Assembly: GCF_000217795.1 (NCBI RefSeq)
Contig: NC_015681.1
Coordinates: forward strand, 2,223,244 to 2,287,243
DNA: 64,000 nt
Direction: 5' to 3'
Source of the DNA: Thermodesulfatator indicus DSM 15286
GTDB lineage: Bacteria; Desulfobacterota; Thermodesulfobacteria; Thermodesulfobacteriales; Thermodesulfatatoraceae
Under the pieces are notes generated by a model. That model saw only the letters and a list, made by a program, of their open reading frames with translations. It was not told the origin of the DNA and made no database searches. Position 1 is the stretch's first letter; every line of letters starts with the position of its first letter. The position numbers and the translations under genes were made by a program. Of this stretch, positions 46,810-57,295 are shown in pieces.

Positions 46810-47371
46810 CTACCCCCTCGCTTTTTAGAACAGTCATCTCTGGTGGCGAGTTAAGTACAATGGCTCTAGCTGGGCATTCCACCACACATATGCCACAGGC
46901 TCTACACTTGTCAGGTTGAATTACGGCATAACCTTCTTCGGTAATATACGGAGCTTTAAAGGGGCAATCCCTTACACAGGTGAGACAAGCAATACATTTA
47001 TCAGCTATAACACGAGCCAAACGCCCCACCTTAAAGCGCATTTCTAAAGCACACTCTGGATCTCTCTCTTCCACCACCGCTTTGAGGGCCTTGATAACTT
47101 CCATGGGCTTAACTTCCATAGGGCAAACAGGCACACATGAACCACAACCAGAACACTTCCAAATAGTCTCAGTCTTTAAAAACCTATCCTTTAACCCCAG
47201 AAGTACTCCGTGAACGATGACCCGTGGATCAAAGTCATCTTGGACCTTTTCTACTGGGCATATCCCCGAACAGGCTCCACAACGAAAACATTGGGCCAGT
47301 GTAGCCGGTGCTTGATATTTTTCTTTTAATTCAAAGACAAATCCTGGGTCCCTCTTTTCCAGTTCAATCAT
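46802..47371 (-). CDS. HdrC-like ferredoxin-domain protein with four [4Fe-4S] motifs
   Basis: 189 residues. The first half has the HdrC-like pair CFRCGACSGICP and CSGCGSCVPVCP with the helical spacer. The second half adds two ferredoxin motifs, CIACLTCVRDCPF and CRACGICVVECPA. So it fuses an HdrC module to a two-cluster ferredoxin. It probably links HdrA/MvhD to MetV. No HdrB gene (CCG domains) accompanies it anywhere in the window. Confidence 0.87.
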   Translation of the reverse strand: MIELEKRDPGFVFELKEKYQAPATLAQCFRCGACSGICPVEKVQDDFDPRVIVHGVLLGLKDRFLKTETIWKCSGCGSCVPVCPMEVKPMEVIKALKAVVEERDPECALEMRFKVGRLARVIADKCIACLTCVRDCPFKAPYITEEGYAVIQPDKCRACGICVVECPARAIVLNSPPEMTVLKSEGVDA

Positions 47372-47377
47372 GCTATT

Positions 47378-48130
47378 CTATCTCCTGGGCTCCAGAGTAT
47401 CTCCCTTTCTTTCAATCTTACCCTTCTTCTGCAACGTCTCAAGGATATTAACGATATCATCAGAGGTTGCGCCTGTTTTTTTAAGTAAAGTATCAACAGA
47501 AATAGGCCCTTTTGAAAGAAGATCTTTGACTTCTTCTTCAAAAAGAATTTTCTTCATAACAGGCACGACTTTTTCTTCTATTTTCTGGCTAATGTTTTCA
47601 GGGCTATAGTCGCCAAGCTTTTTAATCTGTCTCGCCACATTGCCAAGCGCTGTACGAAAACGCGCATTTTTAGCCACTTTACAGGCGGCATTAAGTCTGA
47701 AATTAAGGGTCTCTTTATCAAGCCCTTCGGGCTCGCCAAGAGGTCCAAGCTCTTTTATCTGTTCGTTAAACTTGGTAAGAAGCTGCACAAAGAGAAGGGC
47801 CTCTGCCGCTGAAGCCCACTCAAGGTCAAGTCGCTCAATTTTAAGACCTACCAAGTCCAAAAGCCTTCTAACGGCCTCAACCTGCACCATGGCCTCGTAA
47901 TTGCCAGTCTGATAATGACATTCTCCCAGGTGGCAACCGCCGACGAGCACACCATCAGCCCCGGCACGAAAAGCCTCTAGGATAAAGAGCGGATCAATCC
48001 GCCCTGTACACATAACCCTTATTACCCGGTTGTTAGGGGGATATTTATATCTTGCGACACCTGCCGCGTCTGCTGCCCCGTAACATCACCAGTGGCATAA
48101 AAAAGATATTATCCTGGGTTCAAAACTCAT
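47378..48130 (-). CDS. mvhD: Selenocysteine-containing MvhD-type electron-transfer subunit
   Basis: 250 residues starting at ATG 48130 (GGAGAG upstream) and read through UGA 48088-48086 as Sec15 in FLCHW-U-CYGAADAAG. The family motif is FLCNWC or FLCNWU, and selenocysteine versions (VhuD) are established in methanogens. Downstream, RVMCTGRIDPLFILEAFRAGADGVLVGGCHLGECHY is classic MvhD. The last about 60 residues form an extra winged-helix-like tail (VDTLLKKTGATSDDIVNIL). Without readthrough a start at 48013 would remove the first cluster ligands. It lies 26 bases after hdrA. Confidence 0.9.
48054..48088 (-). promoter_or_regulatory. Candidate SECIS element of mvhD
   Basis: After the UGA (48088-48086), GACGC (48070-48066) pairs with GTGTC (48060-48056) around a GGCAG loop, extended by GC/GC outside a bulged A (48073-48054). 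The distance from UGA and the G-rich apical loop fit bacterial SECIS elements. Confidence 0.55.
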
Positions 48131-48156
48131 AACCCAACTCTCTCCTAAACTATTTT

Positions 48157-51100
48157 TTAAGCAGCCTCTTCAGAGGCCTCCTCATGAGATTCTTCTACAA
48201 ATTTGCCAAAAGCCTCTATCTGAGCAAGAATGGCCTCGTCTGAAAAACCTCCCATCTCAATGGCAAACACTGGACAATGCGAGGCACACACTCCACAACC
48301 TTTACAAGATGCCGTAATAACCCTGGCCTTTTTGCGTTTGCCTTCTTTTATCATTTCAATAGACCCATACGGACAAAGCTCTACACAAATACTACAACCA
48401 ATACATTTCTCAGTTATAACCCTAGCTACAATGGGTGGTACTTCCACATAACCGCTAGCCATGGGTTCCACCGCTTTAGCCGCTGCTGCCCGAGCCTGAG
48501 CAAGCGTTTCTTCAAGGGGTTTAGGCCCATGAGCCAGTCCACACACATAAATACCGTCAACGGCAAGCTCAACCGGCATCAACTTTACGTGCGCCTCAAG
48601 GAAAAAACCGTCTTTAGTAAGAGGGGCCTTAATTATCTTTGAAAGATCTTCGTTTTCTCCAGGAGCAATACCTACAGAAAGGACTAAAACGTCAGCAGGA
48701 ATAAGCAAATCCTCACCTAAAAGAGAATCATAATGTTTGACGTAAAGTCTGTCTCCTTTTTTGGCCAGCTCGGGTCTTTTATCAGGAGAAAAACGCAAGA
48801 ATATCACTCCAGCCTCGCGTGCTTCGCGATAAGCATCTTCATAAAAGCCATAAGTCCTCATGTTACCGTATAAAATGTAAATATCTTTTTCGGGAAAACG
48901 CTTCTTCAGGCGAAGGGCATTCTTTACTGCCTGCTGGCAGCAAACTTTACTACAATAATTGAGATCCTCACCGCGAGAGCCCACACACTGAATCATGACA
49001 ATACTTTGGGCCTTAATAATTTTTTCTGCCCGCCCGGCCAGTTCAGCCTCAAGGTCAAGCTGGGTAATAACGTTTTCTTCTTGCCCAAGACCCCATAGAG
49101 AAGGCCTATGCTCCTTACCACCAGTGGCTAAAATTACCACTCCATGATTTACAATATCTGAACCCTTTTTATTCTTTAACGTGGAAGTGAAGTTACCAAC
49201 GTAACCAGAGATGTTTTCTACAGTAGTCTCTTTATAAACTTTTATGCGCTCGTGACTCTCCACCTGTTTTACAAGATTGGCCAGTATTTCTTGTGGATCT
49301 TCACCAGAAATGAGACCTGTTAAACGACGAAGATTGCCCCCTAATTCTTTTTCGCGCTCTACCAGATAAACTTCATAGCCCTGTTCCGCCACCGAGAGCG
49401 CAGCCTGAAGCCCTGCAGGGCCACCACCTATTACTAAAGCCGAAGGCGTTACTTTAACTTTTTGAGTTTCAAGGGGCTTAAGCCGCAAAGCCTTGGCTAC
49501 GGCCATTCTTACCTGGTCTTTAGCTTTTAGGGTAGCTTTTTCAGGATCAAAGTAATGCACCCAGGAACACTGGTCACGAATATTGGCCATTTCAATAAGA
49601 GCGGGATTGAGCCCCGCTTCTTTCAAAGTCTCTTGAAAAAGAGGTTCATGGGTTTTAGGGGTGCAGGCAGCAATCACTATGCGGTTCAAACGATATTCTT
49701 TTATTTTCTTAATTAAATCATTAAGGGCATCTTGAGCACAGGAATAAAGGACATCTTCAGTGTACACCACTCCAGGAAGAGTTGAGGCATAACGGGCTAC
49801 TTCTTTAACATCTACTACGCCTCCAATGTTTACTCCGCAGTGGCATACAAAGACCCCCACCCTTGGCTCTTCACTTTGAAGTTCTTTATCTTCTGGAGGA
49901 AATTCTTTGGTTATACTGTCTTTTCCCCTGGCCTCGGCCAGTATTTCGGAACATCTGGCGGCTACCCCGTGAGCCTGAACCACGCTCTCTGGAATATCTT
50001 TTGGCCCCTGAAAAGCACCAGCTACCAATATTCCAGGAACATTAGTTTCAATAGATGCCGAAGTTTTAGTTTTGGCAAAATCGTAGTGGTTAAGCTCTAT
50101 TCCCAAGATAGAAGCCAATTTGCGGGCATCTTTAGGAGCATCGAGTCCAACCGATAAAACTACCATGTCGTAAAGTTCGCGGTGACTTTTCCCATCGTCA
50201 GTAACGTAAGTGAGGGCTAGCTTCCTTCCTACCTGATCTATCCTGGGAACACGGGCGTAAATTATACCGAAACCGTATTTTTCAACAGCCCGGTTAAAGG
50301 CATCGTCAAAACCTTTTCCCTGTGTCCTGATATCCATAAAAAAGAGGTCTATTTCTGCTTCTGGCAAATGTTCCTTAACTATTGAGGCCTCTTTCATGGC
50401 GTACATACAACAAACCGAAGAACAATAACCATTCCCGCAAGTAACATCACGTGAGCCAATACATTGCAAGAACGCAATCTTATGGGGATGGGTAAAGTCT
50501 GAGGGCCTTATAATTTCACCTTCAGTAGGCCCTGAAGCACAGGTCATTCTTTCTATCTCCATACTGGTCATAACGTCCGGGTATTTCCCATAACCATATT
50601 TTTCAAGTACTTCGCGAGGAATCTGGCCAAAACCCAGCGCTAAAACCACTGCTCCTACCTCAAGTTCGCGTTCTTCTGGTTTCTGATCAAAGTCAATAGC
50701 ATTAGGCCCGCAAACGTTAGCACAAAGCTGACAATGTTCATGGTTAAGCCTTATACAGGTCTTAGGATCAATGTAATAAGTAGTTGGTACAGCCTGAGGA
50801 TAATCAATCCTGATGGCCTTGGTAAAAACAAGGCCTTCATTGTATTCATCTATAGCCTCCTTCGGGCAATAAGTAGTACAAAGTCCGCAAGCTGTACACT
50901 TTTGCGGATCCACATACCGCGGCTCAATCAGAAGCTTGGCCTTAAAATGGCCAGCCTCTCCAGAAAGTTCTTTAAGTTCAGCAAGCGTTATGATTTCTAT
51001 ATTCGGAGACCGCCCGGCCTCCACCAGCTTCGGCGCCAGTATTCAGATGCTGCAGTCATTGGTGGGGAAGGTTTTATCAAGCTGAGCCATAACCCCACCA

Positions 51101-51222
51101 ATGGAGGCCTTCTTTTCTACTAAATAGACATAAAACCCAAGGCCTGCTAAATCTAGTGCAGCCTGAACACCGGTAATGCCTCCACCAATAACCATAACCT
51201 TGCCACTTTTGGCTTTCCCCAT
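48157..51222 (-). CDS. hdrA: Selenocysteine-containing heterodisulfide reductase subunit A-like protein (long form)
   Basis: 1021 residues from ATG 51222 ([15 protein letters not shown]), read through UGA 51045-51043 as Sec60 in [18 protein letters not shown]; other HdrA proteins have Cys or Sec here. Domains: N-terminal FAD site, [4Fe-4S] [12 protein letters not shown] with CQLCANVC, thioredoxin-reductase-like core, then a second HdrA-like half ([12 protein letters not shown], about 400; [12 protein letters not shown], about 540) and two C-terminal ferredoxin motifs ([24 protein letters not shown]). It is a flavin-based electron-bifurcating or electron-confurcating hub, probably with MvhD and the HdrC-like protein. 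It starts 16 bases after the cooS stop. Confidence 0.92.
51010..51045 (-). promoter_or_regulatory. Weak SECIS candidate of hdrA
   Basis: After the UGA (51045-51043) a two-tier hairpin is possible: CGCC (about 51035-51032) with GGCG further down (about 51014-51011), and an inner GCT/GGC stem closing a GGTGGA loop. The stem is short and was found by eye, so this is less secure than the fdhA element. Confidence 0.35.
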
Positions 51223-51238
51223 ACTGAAAACCCCAACT

Positions 51239-53263
51239 TTATTGAGTTTGCTCTTCTGGTTCTACCCTTAAATGGGTAGGCCCAAAACAGCCGAGACCAT
51301 GAAACGGAGAAATAGTCGGTGCTCCTAAAGCCCGCCTCATGGCCATGTCGTAAAGTACTCTTGGCTTAGGTTTATCAATACCTAAGTTTTCTCGTTTTTT
51401 GCGAATATGGTCAATCATTATAGAAACAAATTCACTGGCGTTTCTCGCAATACGCCAGGAAGCGCCAAACATTTGGTTAAAATCTTCTCGCAGATAATTA
51501 GTGGCTATTTTACTGTTTTCTGTAGGAAAAGTTGGTCCAAAAACTACAGTTGTCCCGCTGCCTACAAAATAGTTACCTATAGCTATAGCCTTTTCACTCA
51601 TCCATTCTGGAGCAGAACCTACTACCGGAAGTTCGTCTATATCGTCACCTAGGCCGCCCGTGTGAACCATTTCCGTCAAAGCAATAAGAATACGAGAGTT
51701 GTCTACACAAGACCCCATATGAAGCACTGGTGGACAGCCAATAGCTTCAAGTACCTCTCTATAACTTTCACCAGCGAGATCGAGCGCATCAGGAGAAAGT
51801 AAACCATCGCGCCCAATGGCTGAAGCAGCACAACCGGTAACCACTACCAGCACATTATTGGCTATAAGTTCTTTGGCTATTTCTATGTGTAATTTTTCTT
51901 TGACGCGAAAATTATCACACCCTATAATGGCCGCTACACCTAAGATTCTTCCGTTTATGATGTTTTCATTAAGAGGCTTATAGGATGCTCTAAAACGCCC
52001 TCCTAGCATGTAAAGAATGGTTTCGTGGCTAAAACCCGCCACTACGTCCATTTTTTTCTTGGGGATATAGACGTCTTTTTTATCGCGCTTAGGAAAACGT
52101 GCTATAGCTTCTCTCAAAATATTTTTGGCTGATTCAATAGGCTTGTGGTGGTCAAAAGCTATATGAATAGCACCTTCTATTTTGGCCTTATCGCTGGTAG
52201 TTATAATGGCCGTGTGATAAGCCTCCGCTACAGTGGTAACATTTTGCATAATACATTGCACGTCAACTACCATGGCCTCAACCGCCCCGGTAGCTAGGGC
52301 AATTTCCTGCTGGACAAAACTTCCAGCTATAGGTATTCCGCGTCTCATTAAAACTTCATTTCCAGTACAACAAATACCGGCTAAATTTATGCCCTTAGCG
52401 CCGACTTTTTGGGCTTCTTTAATCATTTCTGGAAGTTGAGCGGCAATAGCCAAAGCTTCAGCTACTTCAGGTTCGTGACCGTGAACAGTAATGTTAACCA
52501 TGTCTTCTTTCAAAACACCAAGATTTACCACTGACTTAATAGGCTGAGGGATACCAAAAAGGATATCCTGTAGTTCAGTAGCAAGCATTGAGCCTCCCCA
52601 GCCATCAGCCAGGGCACAACGGATAGAGGCCTTTAAAAGGCTACGATAATCCTGGTCAACTCCCACTGTGGTACGATGAATTAGTTCTACTACTTCTCTG
52701 TCGACACCTCTTGATTCAACTCCCAGTTCACGCCACTTTTCCTGACGTTTTTCTGGTGCTCTACTGAGAAAGGCTAATCTTCCATGCTGTTTGCCAAATT
52801 CTTCAAGGGCTTTAACGGCTACCTCTTTAGCCAGTTCCTTGATAGGCTTTTTGCGATCAAGCCCTAAGTAATGGGCCACCATACGAAGTTTGGCTTTTTC
52901 TTTTATTTCAAAATCTTCAGCCTCATTGTGAACTACAGAGTAAAAGGCTTCTGCTATGCCTCTACCGTGGTCAGAGTGAGTAGCGGTGCCTGCGGCTACC
53001 ATACGACAGAAATTCCTGGCCGCTACGGTGGAAGCGGTAGCACCACAAACACCTCGCATTTCTTCTACGCCTTCTATTATCTGGCAAGGCCCCATGTGAC
53101 ATACGTTGCAACAGGTACCACCTTTACCAAATAAACAGGGCTTCATGCCCCTCTTATTTACTCGCTCTGGAGCAGTTAGGACTTTTCCTTTGATGCGCTC
53201 ATAAACATCCTGATTGATAAGACATTTTCCACAGTCTTGTCTGGCCTTTAGCCGAGGCTCCAT
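51239..53263 (-). CDS. cooS: Anaerobic carbon monoxide dehydrogenase catalytic subunit
   Basis: 674 residues. The Ni-Fe-S C-cluster enzyme reduces CO2 to CO for acetyl-CoA synthase. The N-terminal cluster ligands DCGKC and [18 protein letters not shown] (D and B clusters), the HSDHGR segment, and [37 protein letters not shown] and [11 protein letters not shown] supply the C-cluster ligands. It lies 69 bases after folD; GGGGGGA precedes ATG 53263. It is the carbonyl-branch enzyme of the cluster. Confidence 0.97.
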   Translation of the reverse strand: MEPRLKARQDCGKCLINQDVYERIKGKVLTAPERVNKRGMKPCLFGKGGTCCNVCHMGPCQIIEGVEEMRGVCGATASTVAARNFCRMVAAGTATHSDHGRGIAEAFYSVVHNEAEDFEIKEKAKLRMVAHYLGLDRKKPIKELAKEVAVKALEEFGKQHGRLAFLSRAPEKRQEKWRELGVESRGVDREVVELIHRTTVGVDQDYRSLLKASIRCALADGWGGSMLATELQDILFGIPQPIKSVVNLGVLKEDMVNITVHGHEPEVAEALAIAAQLPEMIKEAQKVGAKGINLAGICCTGNEVLMRRGIPIAGSFVQQEIALATGAVEAMVVDVQCIMQNVTTVAEAYHTAIITTSDKAKIEGAIHIAFDHHKPIESAKNILREAIARFPKRDKKDVYIPKKKMDVVAGFSHETILYMLGGRFRASYKPLNENIINGRILGVAAIIGCDNFRVKEKLHIEIAKELIANNVLVVVTGCAASAIGRDGLLSPDALDLAGESYREVLEAIGCPPVLHMGSCVDNSRILIALTEMVHTGGLGDDIDELPVVGSAPEWMSEKAIAIGNYFVGSGTTVVFGPTFPTENSKIATNYLREDFNQMFGASWRIARNASEFVSIMIDHIRKKRENLGIDKPKPRVLYDMAMRRALGAPTISPFHGLGCFGPTHLRVEPEEQTQ

Positions 53264-53332
53264 CTAGCTAGTCCCCCCGATTATTTTCTTCAATTTTACT
53301 GATTTTATCATAATTTTAAAATCATATCAATT

Positions 53333-54235
53333 CTAACCAACTTCGTTTGGAAGCCCTGCCCACATCTTGGCTGATTCTACGGTGTTTTTCATGAGCATGG
53401 TAATAGTCATAGGCCCAACGCCCCCTGGCACCGGGGTAATAGCGGCAGCCTTTTCTTTTACGGAATCAAAATCAACATCACCACAAAGAATGGCTTTGCC
53501 TTCTGGCGTGGTGCCAATACGGTTTACACCAACATCAATAACCACCACTCCTTCTTTTACCATATCCCCGGTAATGACCTTAGGCCGGCCAGCGGCTACT
53601 ATCAGTATGTCAGCACGTTTAGTATGAAAAAGCATATCCCTAGTACCAGTATGACACACCGTGACCGTAGCGTTACCTACCGGTTTTCTCTTTTGCATCA
53701 GAAGGATTGCCACAGGTTTGCCTACAATATTGCTTCTCCCAACAACTACCACTTCGGCCCCTGAAACTTCTACATCAGCTCTAGCAAGCATCTCAAGGAT
53801 TCCCGCCGGGGTACAGGGAATAAAGCAGGGCTCACCAATGACCATTTTGCCGACGTTTACCGGATGAAAACCATCAACATCTTTGCGTGGATCTATGGCA
53901 TAAATCACTTTTTGCTCGGAAATGTGTTTGGGCAAAGGAAGCTGCACTAAAATGCCGTGAATTGATGGGTCTTCATTATATTTTTTTATAAGGTTGAGGA
54001 GATTTTCCTCAGATACATCTTCGGGTAAATTCTCTTGTACTGAATGAAACCCGAGGTCGTGGGCAGTGCGCTGCTTGGCGGTAACATAAGACACCGAAGC
54101 TGGATTCTCTCCTACTAAGATAGTAACCAACCCTGGTGTAACTCCGTGTTTTTCTTTGAGTTCCTGAACCTCTTTTTTAAGCTCGTTGCGAATTTCTTGA
54201 GATATTTCTTTCCCGCTTATAATTTTGGCTCCCAT
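53333..54235 (-). CDS. folD: Bifunctional methylene-THF dehydrogenase/methenyl-THF cyclohydrolase
   Basis: 300 residues. The catalytic Lys is in SYVTAKQRTA, with QLPLPKHI, DVDGFHPVNVG, the NADP-site VVGRSNIVGKPVA and C-terminal TPVPGGVGPMT all present. It performs the two middle steps of the methyl branch. A strong terminator hairpin (54369-54405) separates it from fhs, so it may have its own promoter in 54236-54368. Confidence 0.96.
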   Translation of the reverse strand: MGAKIISGKEISQEIRNELKKEVQELKEKHGVTPGLVTILVGENPASVSYVTAKQRTAHDLGFHSVQENLPEDVSEENLLNLIKKYNEDPSIHGILVQLPLPKHISEQKVIYAIDPRKDVDGFHPVNVGKMVIGEPCFIPCTPAGILEMLARADVEVSGAEVVVVGRSNIVGKPVAILLMQKRKPVGNATVTVCHTGTRDMLFHTKRADILIVAAGRPKVITGDMVKEGVVVIDVGVNRIGTTPEGKAILCGDVDFDSVKEKAAAITPVPGGVGPMTITMLMKNTVESAKMWAGLPNEVG

Positions 54236-54368
54236 TCACACATACCTCCCCTACAATTTGTTTTGGTTTAAAAGCAAAAGATATGCCAAATATTTTGAAC
54301 AAAAACTAATATTTTTCTGAAAATTTTTGGGGTAAAAATGTTTGATTTTCGTTTCCCTAAAAACATGA

Positions 54369-54405
54369 TGAGGAGAAACACCCCGTAGTGGGGTATTTCT
54401 CCTCA
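54369..54405 (-). terminator. Rho-independent-type terminator after fhs
   Basis: A long stem, GAGGAGAAA with TTTCTCCTC and an inner ACCCC/GGGGT, closes a short loop (54369-54405). TTTTT follows a few bases later on the minus strand. It lies 10 bases past the fhs stop and should limit readthrough into folD. Confidence 0.7.
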
Positions 54406-54414
54406 CAAGAATTA

Positions 54415-56178
54415 TTAAAATAGACCTTTGACTTTACCTGTTTCTACATCGACGTCTATACGGCGGTAAGCCGGGTCAGAACCCGTACCTGGCATAAGGC
54501 TAATATCTCCAGCCACAGGAACAATGAAGCCAGAGCCCCGGTAAATGAGAACATCACGTACTCTTAGTTGCCAGCCTTTAGGGACACCTTTTAAGGCCGG
54601 ATTATCAGAAAGAGAAAGGTGGGTCTTGACCATACAGATGGGCATGCGGCGCAATTCCTCATCGGCCTCAATGAGTTTGATCTTGGCTTCGGCGTCAGGG
54701 AGATAAATTACCCCGTCAGCCCCATAAACTTCTTTGGCAATTTTTTCTATACGATCTTTTACGGGTTCATCTAGTTCATAGAGGAAGCGGAAGTTAGTGG
54801 GCTCGTTGCAAGCGTCCATGACGGCGTCAGCCAGCTCAAGGGCTCCCTCGCCTCCTTTAAGCCAGTGTTCAGAAACCGCAGCCCTGATACCGTGCTCTTC
54901 ACAAATCTTTTTCACCAGTTCAATCTCGGCCTTGGAATCAGTATAAAAAGCGTTTATACAGACCACTGGAGTAACACCACTCTTTTTCACGATGTTTACA
55001 CAGTGAAGCAGGTTTTCACAGCCTTTTTCTACCCATTCCAAGTTCTCTTCAAAATATTCTTTAGGGATGGGACGCCCTGGAAGGGGGATAGGAGCTCCAC
55101 CATGGCACTTAAGCGCCCTGATAGTAGCCACTACCACTACACAGTCAGGAGTTAGGCCAGAAAGACGGCACTTTATGTTCCAGAACTTTTCATAGCCGAT
55201 ATCGGCGGCAAAGCCAGACTCAGTAACTACATAATCAGCTAACTTAAGGCCAACGTAATCGGCAATAATGGAAGATTGGCCAATGGCTATATTGGCAAAG
55301 GGGCCGGCGTGAATCAAAACCGGCTGGCCTTCTATAGTTTGAATCATATTAGGATTTATGGCGTCAACCATCCAGGCACACATAGCCCCGGCTACTTCAA
55401 GGTCTTCGGTGGTGATGGGTTTTCCAGAGCGATCAAAAGCAATAACAATTTTACCAATTCTTTCGCGAAAGTCTTTCAAATCTCTGGCTACCGCAAGAAT
55501 GGCCATAACTTCAGAGGCCACAGCAATCCAAAACTTGCTTTCCATAGGATAGCCGTCTTTTTTACCACCAAGGCCGATAACTATGTGGCGTAAGGCCTGG
55601 GCACAGAAGTCAATTACCCAGCCCATCTCCACCCTTTTGGGATCAATATCTAGACGCTTTAAACCTCTTTTGGCCAGAGTTTCGTCGTCATAGTTAAATT
55701 CGTGTTGCATACGGGCGGTAAGGGCTACCATGGCCAGATTGTGGGCATTCATAATGGCGTTAATATCACCTGTAAGCCCAAGGGAAAACTTGTCTAAAGG
55801 GATTATTTGAGCTAACCCACCACCAGCAGCTGAGCCTTTAATATTCATGGTAGGGCCACCAGAAGGTTGCCTCAAAGCCCCGATAACGTTTTGCTTTCTC
55901 TTTCCTAACCCCTCAACTAAACCAATAGAAGTGGTGGACTTTCCTTCTCCCAGTGGAGTTGGAGTTATAGCAGTAACGTCAATGTACTTACCATTTGGCC
56001 GATCTTTCAAACGCTCAAGAACTTTTTTGTAATCAATTTTGGCTACGTAATGGCCGTAAGGCAACAATTCTTCCTGTTCAAGACCTAACTCTTCAGCCAG
56101 TTGATAAACGGTTTTCATGTGTTTTTCGGCTTCAGCGGCTATTTCCCAATCTTTCATTTTGGTAGGATCTAGCTTCAT
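54415..56178 (-). CDS. fhs: Formate-tetrahydrofolate ligase
   Basis: Makes 10-formyl-THF from formate and ATP. 587 residues. [18 protein letters not shown] (P-loop), the [11 protein letters not shown] segment and [14 protein letters not shown] are canonical, as is the FKPSAK-like RALKCHGG region. The start is ATG 56178, preceded by GGGGGGAGG; a longer frame from 56265 would begin inside the inverted-repeat element at 56205-56292 and is rejected. It is the first gene of the Wood-Ljungdahl run. Confidence 0.96.
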   Translation of the reverse strand: MKLDPTKMKDWEIAAEAEKHMKTVYQLAEELGLEQEELLPYGHYVAKIDYKKVLERLKDRPNGKYIDVTAITPTPLGEGKSTTSIGLVEGLGKRKQNVIGALRQPSGGPTMNIKGSAAGGGLAQIIPLDKFSLGLTGDINAIMNAHNLAMVALTARMQHEFNYDDETLAKRGLKRLDIDPKRVEMGWVIDFCAQALRHIVIGLGGKKDGYPMESKFWIAVASEVMAILAVARDLKDFRERIGKIVIAFDRSGKPITTEDLEVAGAMCAWMVDAINPNMIQTIEGQPVLIHAGPFANIAIGQSSIIADYVGLKLADYVVTESGFAADIGYEKFWNIKCRLSGLTPDCVVVVATIRALKCHGGAPIPLPGRPIPKEYFEENLEWVEKGCENLLHCVNIVKKSGVTPVVCINAFYTDSKAEIELVKKICEEHGIRAAVSEHWLKGGEGALELADAVMDACNEPTNFRFLYELDEPVKDRIEKIAKEVYGADGVIYLPDAEAKIKLIEADEELRRMPICMVKTHLSLSDNPALKGVPKGWQLRVRDVLIYRGSGFIVPVAGDISLMPGTGSDPAYRRIDVDVETGKVKGLF

Positions 56179-56204
56179 AAGACCTCCCCCCTTTAGATTT
56201 TTTT

Positions 56205-56292
56205 GAGACCTTTGCAAAATGTTTTGCTTAAGAGACTGTTTCGCCCTTAAAGGCTGCAATGCCACCTGAAAGAGTCATTTGGCAAAGGTCTC
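56205..56292. repeat. 88-bp MITE-like element, copy E, directly upstream of fhs
   Basis: GAGACCTTTGC (56205-56215) and GCAAAGGTCTC (56282-56292) are exact inverted ends, as in copy B. The left part continues like the reversed right end of copy B (AGAGACTG.TTCGCCC). It is the shortest complete member, and it occupies the fhs promoter region, 27 bases before the start codon. The rest of the gap (56293-56599) is AT-rich with no gene; it should hold promoters for fhs and the PilZ gene, which I could not place. Confidence 0.8.
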
Positions 56293-56599
56293 ATTTTTAA
56301 CTAAAAAGAAAAACTTATATAATAATTTAATAAATTTGATGAAGGAAAATTTTATTATACAAAAGTTATCCTACAAGAAAAGTTTTTATTCTATTTTTTT
56401 GATATAAATTTTTTTGATATTTACGTTTCGATAAAATCAAAAAATTATTTTTGGGAATATTCTGTATATAACCAAATCCTTACAACTAGGTTTATCGCAG
56501 GGAAAAAGAGTCATCATGATAATCTCTTCCGAAAATTTAATTTCTACTTGTTAAAGAATAGTTTTTCTTTTTCCGAAAAGTTAAAAAGGAGGTGACGTT

Positions 56600-56926
56600 A
56601 TGATTGCTCAACCAAAACCCGAAGAAAAAAGAAGGCACATAAGGATAAGATTAAACGGCTCAAAAGTTATTCTTTCCAATGGCCAAACCGGAGAACTAGC
56701 TAATGCCAGTATTAGCGGAATCGGCTTTTGGAAACCTAGAGATTTGGAAATAAATCCTGGAGATAACATTTTCGTTACCATTTTTTATCAAGGCGAGGAA
56801 ATAACAGGGCAAGCCCGTGTAATTCACGTAAATAATAGATTAGTGGGCTGCGAATGGATCAATTTTAATGATGAAAAACAACGAATGGCTTATTATTCGT
56901 GGCTTTTAGAGCCTGAGTTTGAATAA
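56600..56926 (+). CDS. PilZ-domain protein
   Basis: 108 residues, one PilZ domain. The c-di-GMP-binding signature is present as RRHIRIRL near the N-terminus and NASISGIGF (N/DxSxxG) about 22 residues later. It probably reports c-di-GMP levels to a partner protein; no partner is adjacent. AAAGGAGGTGACGTT precedes ATG 56600. Confidence 0.85.
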   Translation: MIAQPKPEEKRRHIRIRLNGSKVILSNGQTGELANASISGIGFWKPRDLEINPGDNIFVTIFYQGEEITGQARVIHVNNRLVGCEWINFNDEKQRMAYYSWLLEPEFE

Positions 56927-57295
56927 TAAAGTGGCACATTGCCCTATTCCAAAACGCCCTAAAAAGTAAAATATTTAATGTGCCTTTGAACTCTCAAAGG
57001 TAAGGAATCTTTCATGAATTTTGCAAAAACTTTACAAATTTTTTTAAATATAAGTTTGTATTCACTTAATATTCCAAAAACTGTCAAAAAATTTTCTCCC
57101 GGAGACTTTTAACTCCTATATAAAATCAATCAAAAATACAGATTAAAAACACAACTTTTTAAAATCATTATAAAAATACTAGAAAATCCCCAATAAACTT
57201 TTTTTAAAGGCCCACAAACTATTTCATTAACCTTGATCAAAATCTTTAGTTTTAGTGTATATAAAATAAGAAAAATTTTTATAAGGGGTGTTTTT
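56927..57295. other. AT-rich gene-free stretch
   Basis: This is very AT-rich. It contains no frame with family resemblance; a short minus-strand frame across 57130-57387 overlaps the cytochrome start and is not credible. It presumably holds the promoter of the split-Soret cytochrome gene near its right end. TTGATCAAAATC at about 57233 resembles half of an FNR/CRP-type site but is not a full palindrome. Confidence 0.4.

Noticed and set aside
56179-56265. Longer N-terminus for fhs starting at 56265
   Set aside because: It would start inside the inverted-repeat element; ATG 56178 has a strong ribosome site and the family N-terminus.
57231-57250. FNR/HcpR-type operator upstream of the cytochrome gene
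   Set aside because: TTGATCAAAATC is only half of a site; no symmetric second half at proper spacing.
57233-57295. Longer N-terminus for the split-Soret cytochrome from 57233
   Set aside because: The Tat signal begins properly at 57296, with a ribosome site 6 bases upstream.
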